From Rhizobium sp. ZPR4 (GTDB lineage: Bacteria; Pseudomonadota; Alphaproteobacteria; Rhizobiales; Rhizobiaceae), in the NCBI RefSeq assembly GCF_040215725.1, contig NZ_CP157967.1, positions 2,728,001 to 2,792,000 on the forward strand: DNA of 64,000 bases. Reading direction: 5' to 3'. The position numbers and the translations under genes were made by a program. Below the pieces are notes generated by a model, which was given only the letters and a program-made list of their open reading frames with translations, had not been told where the DNA came from and ran no database searches. Numbering within the stretch: position 1 is the first letter of the stretch; every line of letters starts with the position of its first letter. Shown in pieces: positions 19,070 to 27,404 of this stretch.

Positions 19070-19208
19070 ATCTTCCTCCCAGAAGATTAAAAATGAGCAT
19101 TCGCTTTGCTCGTGGGCAATTACTCACTTCTTGCGACAAAATGTCAATGCAGATTCGTTGCTGCATTGCCGAGCAAGCAACCTATCCTTTTGTTTCTATG
19201 GGTTAAAT

Positions 19209-19233
19209 TTTTTGCTCAAGCCTTGAGCAAAAA
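19209..19233. promoter_or_regulatory. Palindromic operator candidate upstream of smoE
   Basis: TTTTTGCTCAAG and CTTGAGCAAAAA are perfect 12-bp arms around one base. The site overlaps the stop codon of the SorC-type gene. Related half-sites occur nearer smoE (GAGCA...TGCTC at 19095-19111 and GAGCAA near 19171). Repeated GAGCA motifs suggest binding of the neighbouring regulator rather than a simple terminator, since the T run is on the wrong side for the minus strand. Confidence 0.55.
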
Positions 19234-20169
19234 TTCGGCAACTGCCTCGTCGGTGATCAAACCATTGATCTGCCGTCCGACGATGGCTGCCTTGATCGCC
19301 TGGAATTTGCGTCGTCCCTTGGCGATTCCGATGACGGTGCAGGTGTCCCGCGACGGCAGAGGCGCACTGGCGACGCGCTCATTGACATCATCGGGCATAA
19401 GCTTGCCATTGCCGTCGAAAACCCAGCCGCAGATCTCGCCGGCAGCGCCTCGATCCATCAATGCCAGCATCTCGTCTCTTTCGAGGAAGCCGTCGAGGCA
19501 GAGCGGCGCCTCGACGCCCATCTCGCCGATGCCGACGAAAGTCACATCGGCCTGCGCGCTGATATCGAGTGTCGAGCGCACCAATGCCTGCGCATGCAGC
19601 AGCTCACGTTCCTCCGCGGAAGACACCAGCACCGGCAGCGGCATGGGAAAATGCCGCGCCTTAACCACATCGGCCATGCTGAAGATGACATTGTAATAGG
19701 CGGCCGAACCGTCGGGGCCAATATTGCCCGTCAGCGACACCACCCGATGCTGCAGACATTCGATCGCCGGCAACTGATCGACCGCGGCTTTCAGCGTGCG
19801 CCCCGTGCCGATCGCCAGCACGATGGGGTCGGCCCGTCGCAGCCAGCGCTCGATTTCGGCGGCGCCCGCTTCGGCGATGCCAATGGTGGAGGAGGTGCTG
19901 TCGGGATCGCTCGGCACGATATCGACATGGCGCAAGCTGAACTTCTTCTTGAGCTCTGCCGCATATTCCAGACAGGCGGCGATCGGGTGATCCAGCCGGA
20001 CCTTGATCAGCCGCTCGGCAACGGCCAGTGACACCAGACGCTGAGCCGATTGCCGGGATATTCCCATCGTGACGGCGATTTCGTCCTGCGTCCGGCCGGC
20101 GACGTAGTAGAGCCATCCGGCCCGCGCCGCATCATCAAGCCGCCCTTGGGAATCCAGCTTCTTCGCCAT
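19216..20169 (-). CDS. SorC/DeoR-type sugar-binding regulator (SmoC-like)
   Basis: The 317-residue protein has an N-terminal helix-turn-helix ('GRTQDEIAVTMGISRQSAQR', about residues 28-47) and a SorC-type effector domain ('VLAIGTGRTLKAAVDQL', 'VVSLTGNIGPDGSAAYYN', 'VIGIAKGRRKFQAI'). It lies directly upstream of smoE on the same strand, as smoC does in Rhodobacter, so it probably controls polyol uptake and use through the GAGCA palindromes. It ends inside the operator candidate. A fucU-like gene precedes it by 58 bp and may share its transcript. Confidence 0.87.
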   Translation of the reverse strand: MAKKLDSQGRLDDAARAGWLYYVAGRTQDEIAVTMGISRQSAQRLVSLAVAERLIKVRLDHPIAACLEYAAELKKKFSLRHVDIVPSDPDSTSSTIGIAEAGAAEIERWLRRADPIVLAIGTGRTLKAAVDQLPAIECLQHRVVSLTGNIGPDGSAAYYNVIFSMADVVKARHFPMPLPVLVSSAEERELLHAQALVRSTLDISAQADVTFVGIGEMGVEAPLCLDGFLERDEMLALMDRGAAGEICGWVFDGNGKLMPDDVNERVASAPLPSRDTCTVIGIAKGRRKFQAIKAAIVGRQINGLITDEAVAEFLLKA

Positions 20170-20227
20170 CGCCTTCCTTTACCGAAACAGCACCCTTGCC
20201 CGGGAGATCCGGACTATCCGTGCCGGA

Positions 20228-20683
20228 TCACTCAGCTTCCGGCGGGATGACGCCCTTGGTCAAGGTGAAACAGCCGTAGAAGCGGCGCTCGCCGGTCTGA
20301 ACAACGCAAAAGGCATCCTTGGCGCGCTCGTAGAAGGCAAAACGCTCGACCGGCGTCAACGGCCAATGCTTGCCCTCGGCCTTGTCGATCACGGCCTGAA
20401 CTTCCTGCTGGACCTGCGGCACCTCTTCCGGCGAGCCAACCACTTCCATGCGCGTCGCCGCATCGTCGATGAAGGTATCGAGCGGCATCAGCGACAATAT
20501 CGCCGCGACCGCGTCGGCGGCGGACACATTGTCGATGCGCAGCACTTCGCCCAGGACGGTCTGGCTCGCAATGGCCTCCGCCGGGAAATTCGTGTCGACG
20601 ACGACAAGCATGTCGCCATGCCCCATCGATTTCAGCGCATAGAGCACGTCCGCATTCAACAGCGGCGAAATTCCCTTCAGCAT
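20228..20683 (-). CDS. RbsD/FucU family sugar mutarotase
   Basis: The 151-residue product begins 'MLKGISPLLNADVLYALKSMGHGD', matching RbsD/FucU proteins, including the conserved GHGD and 'DTNFPAE'. These enzymes speed interconversion of sugar anomers (fucose, ribose). ATG 20683 was chosen; the long open frame reaching to 21064 runs through the divergent response regulator start and is not real. It is upstream of and co-directional with the SorC-type regulator and polyol operon, suggesting a role with a reducing sugar in the same pathway. The C-terminal ERRFYGCFTLTKGVIP segment is FucU-like. Confidence 0.85.
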   Translation of the reverse strand: MLKGISPLLNADVLYALKSMGHGDMLVVVDTNFPAEAIASQTVLGEVLRIDNVSAADAVAAILSLMPLDTFIDDAATRMEVVGSPEEVPQVQQEVQAVIDKAEGKHWPLTPVERFAFYERAKDAFCVVQTGERRFYGCFTLTKGVIPPEAE

Positions 20684-20905
20684 GACCGAGATCCTCCGAT
20701 AGCCTGTGGCGGCCATCCCGGGCCGCTTCGTTCTCCGCGCAAACAAGTAACCATCGCGTTCCTGTCTGTCCATAGGCGCCGGGAACGTTTTCGGCGGGTA
20801 GACTGACGATGAACTGTGCATCCAGCCGCGGCTTATTTCAGCCGTTATTGACCCGATAGGTTCGTCGGCATTAACTGAGGTACGTTCAACGGTTGAGAGG
20901 TGCAG

Positions 20906-21565
20906 GTGCGCATTCTTGTGGTGGAGGACGACGACACGATCGGCAGCGCGGTTCGCGACCATATCGCGGCGGGGCCTCATGCCGTGGATTGGGTCAAGAA
21001 CCTGACCGATGCCGAGGAGGTCACCAGCGCCGTGCAATACGGCCTCATCCTGCTGGATCTGCAACTTCCGGATGGCAGCGGCATCGATTTTCTCAAGCGG
21101 CTGCGCCGCAAGCCCGACGAAACGCCCGTCATCATCCTGACGGCTCGCGACCAGATCTCCGACCGTATCGAAGGCCTGAACAGCGGCGCCGACGACTATC
21201 TCGTCAAACCGTTCAACCTCGGCGAACTTACGGCTCGTATCCTGGCGGTCGCTCGGCGCTATGCCGGCAGTCCACAGCCGACGCTCCGCTTTGACGACCT
21301 CGAAATCGACCAGCCGCAGCGCCGCGTCAAGCTGGCGGGCAAGGACGTGATTTTGACGGGACGAGAATGGGCCGTGCTCGACCTGCTGATTACAAGGCCC
21401 GGCGCCATCGTATCGAAGGACAAGATAGAAGAGGCACTCTACGCCTTCGGCTCCGAAATCGAGAGCAACACGGTGGAGGTCTATGTCAGCCGCCTGCGCA
21501 AGAAGATCGGCAAGGATCGCATAAAGACGGCGCGCGGCGTCGGCTATTGCCTGGGTGAGCGATGA
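20906..21565 (+). CDS. OmpR/PhoB-family response regulator
   Basis: The 219-residue protein has a receiver domain (phosphorylation Asp D51 in LILLDLQLPDGSG, acidic pair at VVEDDD, Lys in DYLVKPF) and a C-terminal winged helix ending 'VEVYVSRLRKKIGKDRIKT'. The GTG at 20906 lies 5 bases behind GAGAGG and gives the usual MRILVVEDD opening; an earlier GTG at 20900 is part of that ribosome site. It overlaps the downstream sensor kinase by 4 bp. The controlled genes are unknown. Confidence 0.92.
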   Translation: MRILVVEDDDTIGSAVRDHIAAGPHAVDWVKNLTDAEEVTSAVQYGLILLDLQLPDGSGIDFLKRLRRKPDETPVIILTARDQISDRIEGLNSGADDYLVKPFNLGELTARILAVARRYAGSPQPTLRFDDLEIDQPQRRVKLAGKDVILTGREWAVLDLLITRPGAIVSKDKIEEALYAFGSEIESNTVEVYVSRLRKKIGKDRIKTARGVGYCLGER

Positions 21566-22914
21566 CCGAACACCAGGAGCCCAGCCGCGCCAGCATCACC
21601 CGGCGCCTGATCACTGCGCTCACCGGCACCGTCGTCGTCTTCTGGCTGATCGCGGTCGGCATCGGTGTCTATGTTGTCAACAAGGAACTCTCGGAAACCT
21701 TCGACGGCGCATTGCAGGAAACCGCCGAGCGTCTGCTGCCGCTGGTGCTCGACGATCTCGCCAACCGCGACCATTCCGGCGATCCACAGAGCCTGGAAGA
21801 GCTCAACAAGGGGCTGAACCGCGAATATCTGACCTACCAGGTGCTCGATGCGAACGGTAAGGTCATCCTGCATTCCCACGACGCCCCGGCAACCGCCTAT
21901 GACGTGCCGCTGAAGATCGGCTTTCATAACACCTCAAGATACCGGATCTATACCGAGTCCTCGGCCGACGGCACGATCTTCCTGCACGTCGCCGATGCCT
22001 TCAAGAACCGCCGCGAGGCATCGCGCGAAAGCGGCGTTGCCCTGCTCTGGCCGCTGCTGGCGCTCATTCCCGCCAGCATCATTGCCATCGGCGTCATCGT
22101 TGGCCGATCGCTGCGGCCGATCGACCGACTGCGCTCGCAGATCGCCACCAAGGATGGCGGCAACATGGCGCCGCTCGTGAGCGAGACGCTGCCGCTCGAA
22201 CTGCAGCCGATCGCCCGCTCCGTCAATTTGCTGCTGGAGCGCCTGCGCCTGGCACTGGAAGCCGAACGCGAATTCACCGCCAACAGCGCCCATGAGCTGC
22301 GCACCCCGATTGCGGGCGCTCTTGCGCAGACCCAGAGGCTGATCGCCGAACTGCCGCAGGGGCAATTGACGGAACGCGCCGGCCGTATCGAGACGTCGCT
22401 CTCCAATCTCGGCCGGCTGGCGGAAAAGCTGCTGCAGCTTTCCCGTGCGCAGGCCGGGATCGGCGCGGGCGACAAACCCGCCGACCTCGTGGCCGTCATC
22501 GAAACGGTCATCGGAGACTACGATCGAGATACCGGCACGGCGGGTCGAGTTTTTCTGGAGAACGAAACGGCAGAGAAACTGATCCGCAACGTCGATATCG
22601 ACGCTTTTGCGATCGTCATGCGCAATCTTATCGAAAACGCCTTGATCCACGGCCCGGCCGATGACGAGGTGACCGTCAGCATCGACGACCGCACCGTCCG
22701 CGTCATCAATGGCGGCACCGTGCTTTCCGCAAATGACCTTGCCGGCCTGAAGAAGCGCTTCTGGCGCGGCAAGACGAAAGCGGCAGGCTCCGGTCTCGGA
22801 CTTTCGATCGTCGAGCGCATCGTCGGCCAGATCGGCGGGCATCTCGATCTACTGTCGCCGGCGACCGGCAGGACCGATGGCTTTGAGGCCAGGATCACCC
22901 TGCCATCCGGGTGA
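21562..22914 (+). CDS. Sensor histidine kinase
   Basis: The 450-residue membrane kinase has a first span (residues 14-40), a periplasmic sensor of about 120 residues, a second span (160-182), a HAMP-like linker, the phospho-acceptor H244 in NSAHELRTPIAG, and the ATPase domain with N, G1 and G2 boxes ('NLIENALIHG', 'GSGLGLSIVERI'). It would phosphorylate the adjacent OmpR-type regulator, with which it shares an ATGA overlap. The sensor resembles those of QseC/TctE-type kinases, but the signal is unknown. Confidence 0.92.
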   Translation: MTEHQEPSRASITRRLITALTGTVVVFWLIAVGIGVYVVNKELSETFDGALQETAERLLPLVLDDLANRDHSGDPQSLEELNKGLNREYLTYQVLDANGKVILHSHDAPATAYDVPLKIGFHNTSRYRIYTESSADGTIFLHVADAFKNRREASRESGVALLWPLLALIPASIIAIGVIVGRSLRPIDRLRSQIATKDGGNMAPLVSETLPLELQPIARSVNLLLERLRLALEAEREFTANSAHELRTPIAGALAQTQRLIAELPQGQLTERAGRIETSLSNLGRLAEKLLQLSRAQAGIGAGDKPADLVAVIETVIGDYDRDTGTAGRVFLENETAEKLIRNVDIDAFAIVMRNLIENALIHGPADDEVTVSIDDRTVRVINGGTVLSANDLAGLKKRFWRGKTKAAGSGLGLSIVERIVGQIGGHLDLLSPATGRTDGFEARITLPSG

Positions 22915-23016
22915 CGAGGCGCTGCCTGTCAGGGATTGGCCTCGCGGAGGATTGATCTTGCAAAGACCGGCAAAGGGTGCGAGCAAGTGCGCCATGTTTG
23001 CAGCAGGTCGGTATCC

Positions 23017-23943
23017 ATGATCGTTTCCTTCGACATTGGCGGCAGCGCCATCAAAGGCGGTATTGCCCGCTCCATGACGGATATCGTGCCGCTGGCGCGG
23101 CGCCCGACGCCCAGGCATGATTTCGCCGACTTCGTCGTTGCCTTGCGCGAGGTGATTGCCGAAGCAGGCGAAAAGCCGGATTGCCTCTCCTTCTCCATCG
23201 CCGGCGTCGTCGACCCCGATACGCAGGCGCTGACTTGCGCCAATATTCCCTGCATTCACGGCCGGCATCTCGCGGCCGACCTGGAAGCGGAACTCGGCTA
23301 CCCCGTGCTGATCGCCAACGATGCCGATTGCTTCGCCATGGCCGAGGCCATGTCCGGCGCGGGCCGCGGCCATCGCATCGTCTTCGGTGCCATTCTCGGC
23401 ACCGGCGTCGGCGGCGGCCTGGTCGCGGATGGCCGGCTGGTCAACGCAGCCGGCGGTTTTGCGGGGGAATGGGGCCACGGTCCCATCATCGCTTCCTTTG
23501 CCGGCAATCCGCCGGTCGCCATTCCCGCCTACGCCTGCGGCTGCGGCCAGAAGGGCTGCGTCGATACCGTCGGCGGCGCGCGCGGCATCGAACGCCTGCA
23601 CAAGACGCTTCATGGATTGGAGCTCTCCAGCGAAGAGATCATCAGCCAATGGCTGAAAGGCGAAGACCGCGCCGAGCGCACGATCGAGGTCATGGTGGAT
23701 CTAGTCGCCTCGCCACTTGCCCTCACCGTCAACATAACCGGCGCAACGATCGTGCCGGTCGGCGGTGGCCTTTCCAACGTCGAGCCGCTCCTGGCGCGGC
23801 TGGACGAGGCGGTGTGCACCCGCATCCTGCGCAAATTCGGCCGGCCGCTCGTCGTCCCCAGCCAGTGCAAACTGGAACCGGGCCTCATCGGCGCCGCCCT
23901 GCTCGGCCTGCAATATGCCGGAGAGCGCACCCATGCTGCTTGA
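23017..23943 (+). CDS. ROK family sugar kinase/regulator-like protein
   Basis: The 308-residue protein has the ROK layout: phosphate loop 'VSFDIGGSAIKGGIA', catalytic 'IANDADCFAMAEA', 'GTGVGGGLV', the conserved EWGHGP, and a zinc-binding CGCGQKGC cluster. There is no N-terminal helix-turn-helix, so it is likely a sugar kinase (glucose, GlcNAc or ManNAc type), not a repressor. ATG 23017 starts at the conserved core. It overlaps cutC by 11 bp, so the two are co-translated. Confidence 0.87.
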   Translation: MIVSFDIGGSAIKGGIARSMTDIVPLARRPTPRHDFADFVVALREVIAEAGEKPDCLSFSIAGVVDPDTQALTCANIPCIHGRHLAADLEAELGYPVLIANDADCFAMAEAMSGAGRGHRIVFGAILGTGVGGGLVADGRLVNAAGGFAGEWGHGPIIASFAGNPPVAIPAYACGCGQKGCVDTVGGARGIERLHKTLHGLELSSEEIISQWLKGEDRAERTIEVMVDLVASPLALTVNITGATIVPVGGGLSNVEPLLARLDEAVCTRILRKFGRPLVVPSQCKLEPGLIGAALLGLQYAGERTHAA

Positions 23944-24643
23944 GGTCTGCGTCGAGGACATTGCCGGCCTCAAGGCCGCCTTCGAGGGCGGCGGCGACCG
24001 TATCGAGCTTTGCAGCGCGCTTCCTCTTGGCGGATTGACGCCGAGCGCCGGATTGATGGCCGCCGCGGCGAAGATGCCTCTCCCAGCCTATGCCATCATC
24101 CGCCCGCGTGCCGGCAGCTTCGTCTATTCAGCCGATGAGCTCGATATCATGAAGCGCGACATCGATGTGGCACGAGCCGCCGGATTGCCGGGTGTCGTGC
24201 TCGGCGCTTCCCTGCCGGACGGCCGACTGGACGTCGACGCACTCGCCGCCCTCACCGCCCATGCGAAAGATCTCGGCAAGACGCTGCACCGCGCCTTCGA
24301 TCTCGTGCCCGACGTCGAGGAAGCCGTCGATGCCGCTATCTCCCTCGGCTTCGAGCGCATCCTGACGTCCGGCGGTGCAAGGACTGCGGCCGAAGGCGTT
24401 GCCATGCTCGAACAGGCCATTACAGCCGCCGCCGGTCGCATCTCCATCATGCCCGGCTCCGGCGTGACGCTGGCGACGGTCGGCCAGCTATGGCCGCGCC
24501 TGCAGATCAGCGAGATCCATGCCTCCTGCTCCGCGTCCGCCTCCGAGACGGATGCGCGCGTCATTGCCCTCGGCTTCTCGCCGCCATCGGTCCGTCGCAC
24601 GGATGCCGCCACCGTCAGGGCGCTAAAGGCATATTTCGCCTAG
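23933..24643 (+). CDS. cutC: CutC family protein
   Basis: The 236-residue protein fits the CutC TIM-barrel family: opening 'LLEVCVEDIAGLKAAFEGGGDRIELC', 'YAIIRPRAGSFVYS', 'LHRAFDLVPD', 'RILTSGGARTA' and 'IMPGSGVT'. CutC was named for copper homeostasis in E. coli, but that role is disputed. Here the gene overlaps a ROK sugar kinase gene and no copper genes are near, which hints at a link to sugar or aminosugar use. ATG 23933 matches the family start. Confidence 0.9.
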   Translation: MLLEVCVEDIAGLKAAFEGGGDRIELCSALPLGGLTPSAGLMAAAAKMPLPAYAIIRPRAGSFVYSADELDIMKRDIDVARAAGLPGVVLGASLPDGRLDVDALAALTAHAKDLGKTLHRAFDLVPDVEEAVDAAISLGFERILTSGGARTAAEGVAMLEQAITAAAGRISIMPGSGVTLATVGQLWPRLQISEIHASCSASASETDARVIALGFSPPSVRRTDAATVRALKAYFA

Positions 24644-24861
24644 AGCAGACTGCGACAAGGACATGCAAAAAGCCGGAAGTCCGGAACGCGGCAACCGGAT
24701 GCCGAAGATCGCAATGCGTTTTGGGCAACATCATGAATTGACAAAGAAACATTAGAATGATCAATCGTTCATAAACGCATATGCTGTAGCCATGAACGGG
24801 CTGCGCAACATACAGTTATTGCAGCAAGCGTGTTTCCTCGGGAGTAGCTGTGATCTGAACC

Positions 24862-25740
24862 ATGTCGGTGGCGCCACCTCGCAAGAAAAGCAGGGCTGTC
24901 TTTTGGATTGCAGCTGTTGTCATCGGTTCGATCATCCTGGCAACCGCGCTCCTTGCCAACGATATGCGCAATCTGCGGGCGCTGGATAGCCGCTATCATC
25001 TCAATCTGTTTCCGAAGCCGGAACAGCAGGCAGCAGCACCCGCTGCGCCGCTACAGGAACAACAGCCAGCTCATACGGCCGCGCCTCCGGCAGCGGCGAC
25101 CTCATCAGCCCCCGCAGCCAGGAACGTCCGCGTCAGGCCGGCGAGTGTCACTGCCAAACCGTCCATCAAGAAAAGATCCCATCTGCTCGACGAGCCCGTC
25201 GATGCGCTTCTGAGCGCCTTCGTGCGCAGCTGGCGTATATCCGGCGAGACGCTTTGTGCCGACCTTGCGAAGTTCGGCCTGCCTGTCGGGGAGTGGCGGC
25301 AAAGCGAATTGGGCGCAGGCACATCGGAATGCAGCTATGCCATCCAGAAGGGCGCCTATGGCGATGCGAAGGCGGCCTCCTTCTTCATCATCGCCCGCGG
25401 CAAACCATCTGGCGAAATCGAGACAATCCGCATCAAGGTCATCATGCCGGACAACGATGATGGCAAAGCGATCGCCGCCACGTTCGTCGACACCGTCGTC
25501 CTGTTGCTGAACGAGACACACTGGCTGGACTTTCAGGCAGCGCTGGATGCCATCGGCAGATTGCAGGACGTGACGCTGCAGGCTTTCGGCGCCAAGCTCA
25601 GCTTCTTCAAGGAATTCCAGGCCAACAACAATTTCAACCTTCAGCTGGAACTACGGAGAACGGCGCCGGAGCAGATCCGCACCGCGATCGTCTTCGACAA
25701 GGCGCGCTGGACGCTGCCTTCGCCGCCCTCGACCAATTAG
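24862..25740 (+). CDS. Conserved membrane-anchored protein of unknown function (DUF6030-like)
   Basis: The 292-residue product has a short basic tail, one membrane helix at about residues 13-33, a Pro/Ala/Gln-rich linker (residues 50-105), then a soluble domain of some 180 residues starting at 'DEPVDALLSAFVRSW' and containing two cysteines (in 'ETLCADLAKFGLP' and 'GTSECSYAIQ'). The domain probably faces the periplasm. I think it belongs to the DUF6030 group of rhizobial proteins but cannot confirm this. It has its own terminator just downstream. No function is known. Confidence 0.65.
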   Translation: MSVAPPRKKSRAVFWIAAVVIGSIILATALLANDMRNLRALDSRYHLNLFPKPEQQAAAPAAPLQEQQPAHTAAPPAAATSSAPAARNVRVRPASVTAKPSIKKRSHLLDEPVDALLSAFVRSWRISGETLCADLAKFGLPVGEWRQSELGAGTSECSYAIQKGAYGDAKAASFFIIARGKPSGEIETIRIKVIMPDNDDGKAIAATFVDTVVLLLNETHWLDFQAALDAIGRLQDVTLQAFGAKLSFFKEFQANNNFNLQLELRRTAPEQIRTAIVFDKARWTLPSPPSTN

Positions 25741-25744
25741 CAAC

Positions 25745-25779
25745 ACCAATCCACCGAGAGTGTCGACGGGTTGGTTTTT
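25745..25779 (+). terminator. Rho-independent terminator
   Basis: ACCAATCC pairs with GGGTTGGT (8 bp, one G-U) and is followed by TTTTTG, a few bases past the stop codon of the anchored protein gene. Confidence 0.75.
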
Positions 25780-25892
25780 GTTGCACTGCGCCATCGATGG
25801 TGCGCATATAGGTGACGATTCCGAGGGTCGGCGGATCACCGGCCGGCAGCACCATGTTTCCCGAGAGCACGAGGCGGTTTCCGAAGGGATTC

Positions 25893-27401
25893 ATGCAAAT
25901 CGTCAAACGCGCCGGTCCCCAGCCGGGCGTTGGAAAGTCATTGCATTTCATGGATTCGACAGATCCCAATCCGCGGGACCAGACTTTCGCGGTCGAACGT
26001 AACCCCCGCCTGCGCTACATCATCCCCGCCGTGGTCGCCGTCGCCTTCCTGATGGAACAGCTGGATTCGACCATCCTCATCACCGCTGTTCCCGATATCG
26101 CCAAGAGCCTCGGCACGACGCCGGTGCGCATGAACCTGGCCGTCACGACCTATATTCTCACGCTGGCAATGTTCATTCCGGTGAGCGGCTGGTTCGCGGA
26201 TCGCTTCGGTGCCCGGCGCATCTTCGCGCTTTCCCTCTTCATCTTCACGATCGGCTCGATCCTCTGCGGCCTGGCGACCAGCCTGCCGATGCTCATTGCC
26301 ACGCGGGCGCTGCAGGGTTTCGGCGGCGCAATGATGACGCCTGTTGGACGCCTCATCCTCATCCGCAGCTTCCCCCGCAGCCAGCTCGTGACTGCCATGA
26401 CCTATATGACCCTGCCCGCCGTCATCGGGCCAGTGATCGGGCCGGTACTCGGCGGCTTCCTGACGACCTATCTTTCCTGGCGCTGGATCTTCTGGGTGAA
26501 CCTGCCCTTCGGCCTGATCGGCATGGCCATGGCACTGCGCTATGTCGAAGATACCGAACGCGACGAGACCATCAAATTCGATTTTCCAGGCTTCGTCATG
26601 GTCGGCCTCGGTTGCGTGTTGCTGCAATACGGCATCGAGAATATCGGCCGCCCGACAATTCCGATCTGGGCGATCGTTCTCACGCTCGCCGCCGCCGGCC
26701 TGCTGCTGGTCGGCTTCATCCGCTATGCGAAAACGGCGGAATCGCCGGCCGTCGATCTCACACTGTTCAGGCTGCGCACCTTCCGCATCGGCACACTTGC
26801 CGGCGGCATCTGTCGCGTCGGGTTGAACGGCGTGCCCTTCCTGCTGCCGCTGATGCTGCAGGTCGGCTTCGGCTTGAGCCCGATCGTCTCGGGCACGCTG
26901 ACCTTCGTCAGTGCTCTCAGCGCACTCGCGGTACGCCCGGTCTCGGCAAAGCTGCTGAAGCTCTACGGCTTCGACCGGTTGCTGACCTGGAGCGCCGTGT
27001 TCGGCGCCGCCGTCGTCGCCGGCTTCGCGCTGATCACACCCGACACCCCGCACTGGTTCATCATCGTCTACGTCTTCATCTTCGGGCTGGCGCGGGCCGG
27101 ACAGTTCATGACGTCAAACACTCTGTCCTATTCCGATACCCCGGCCGCCCAGCTCAGCCGCGCGACCAGTCTCGGCGGCGTCCTGCAGCAACTGAGCGTC
27201 AGCTTTGGCATCTCGGTCGCCGCCATGCTGCTTGGTCTGGTCACGCTGGATGGCTCGCCGCTGACGCCAGACAAGTTCCATCTGGCCTTCCTGCTGATGG
27301 CGGTGATCCCACTGCTCGGCATACCCGGCTTCCTGAAGCTGCAGCCGGAGGACGGCGCACAAGTGAGCCGTCATCAGCGACAGCCGAAAAAGCAGTTATA
27401 A
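25893..27401 (+). CDS. MFS transporter, DHA2 (14-span) family drug exporter
   Basis: The product is about 500 residues with 14 predicted membrane spans. The first helix ends in the DHA2 motif 'FLMEQLDSTILITAVPDIAKSL', and the MFS loop 'GWFADRFGARRIF' is present. Such proteins export toxic compounds with a proton gradient (EmrB/QacA type). The start is uncertain: ATG 25893 follows GAAGGG, while ATG 25950 would give a shorter tail. It has no adaptor partner next to it and is convergent with spoVR. Confidence 0.87.
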   Translation: MQIVKRAGPQPGVGKSLHFMDSTDPNPRDQTFAVERNPRLRYIIPAVVAVAFLMEQLDSTILITAVPDIAKSLGTTPVRMNLAVTTYILTLAMFIPVSGWFADRFGARRIFALSLFIFTIGSILCGLATSLPMLIATRALQGFGGAMMTPVGRLILIRSFPRSQLVTAMTYMTLPAVIGPVIGPVLGGFLTTYLSWRWIFWVNLPFGLIGMAMALRYVEDTERDETIKFDFPGFVMVGLGCVLLQYGIENIGRPTIPIWAIVLTLAAAGLLLVGFIRYAKTAESPAVDLTLFRLRTFRIGTLAGGICRVGLNGVPFLLPLMLQVGFGLSPIVSGTLTFVSALSALAVRPVSAKLLKLYGFDRLLTWSAVFGAAVVAGFALITPDTPHWFIIVYVFIFGLARAGQFMTSNTLSYSDTPAAQLSRATSLGGVLQQLSVSFGISVAAMLLGLVTLDGSPLTPDKFHLAFLLMAVIPLLGIPGFLKLQPEDGAQVSRHQRQPKKQL

Positions 27402-27404
27402 GGG

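Noticed and set aside
20684..21064. N-terminal extension of the FucU-like gene
   Set aside because: It would overlap the divergent response regulator start, and the family begins at the MLKGISP motif.
25741..25892. Extended MFS start at 25812
   Set aside because: It would begin just behind a terminator, in sequence without a ribosome site; later ATGs fit better.
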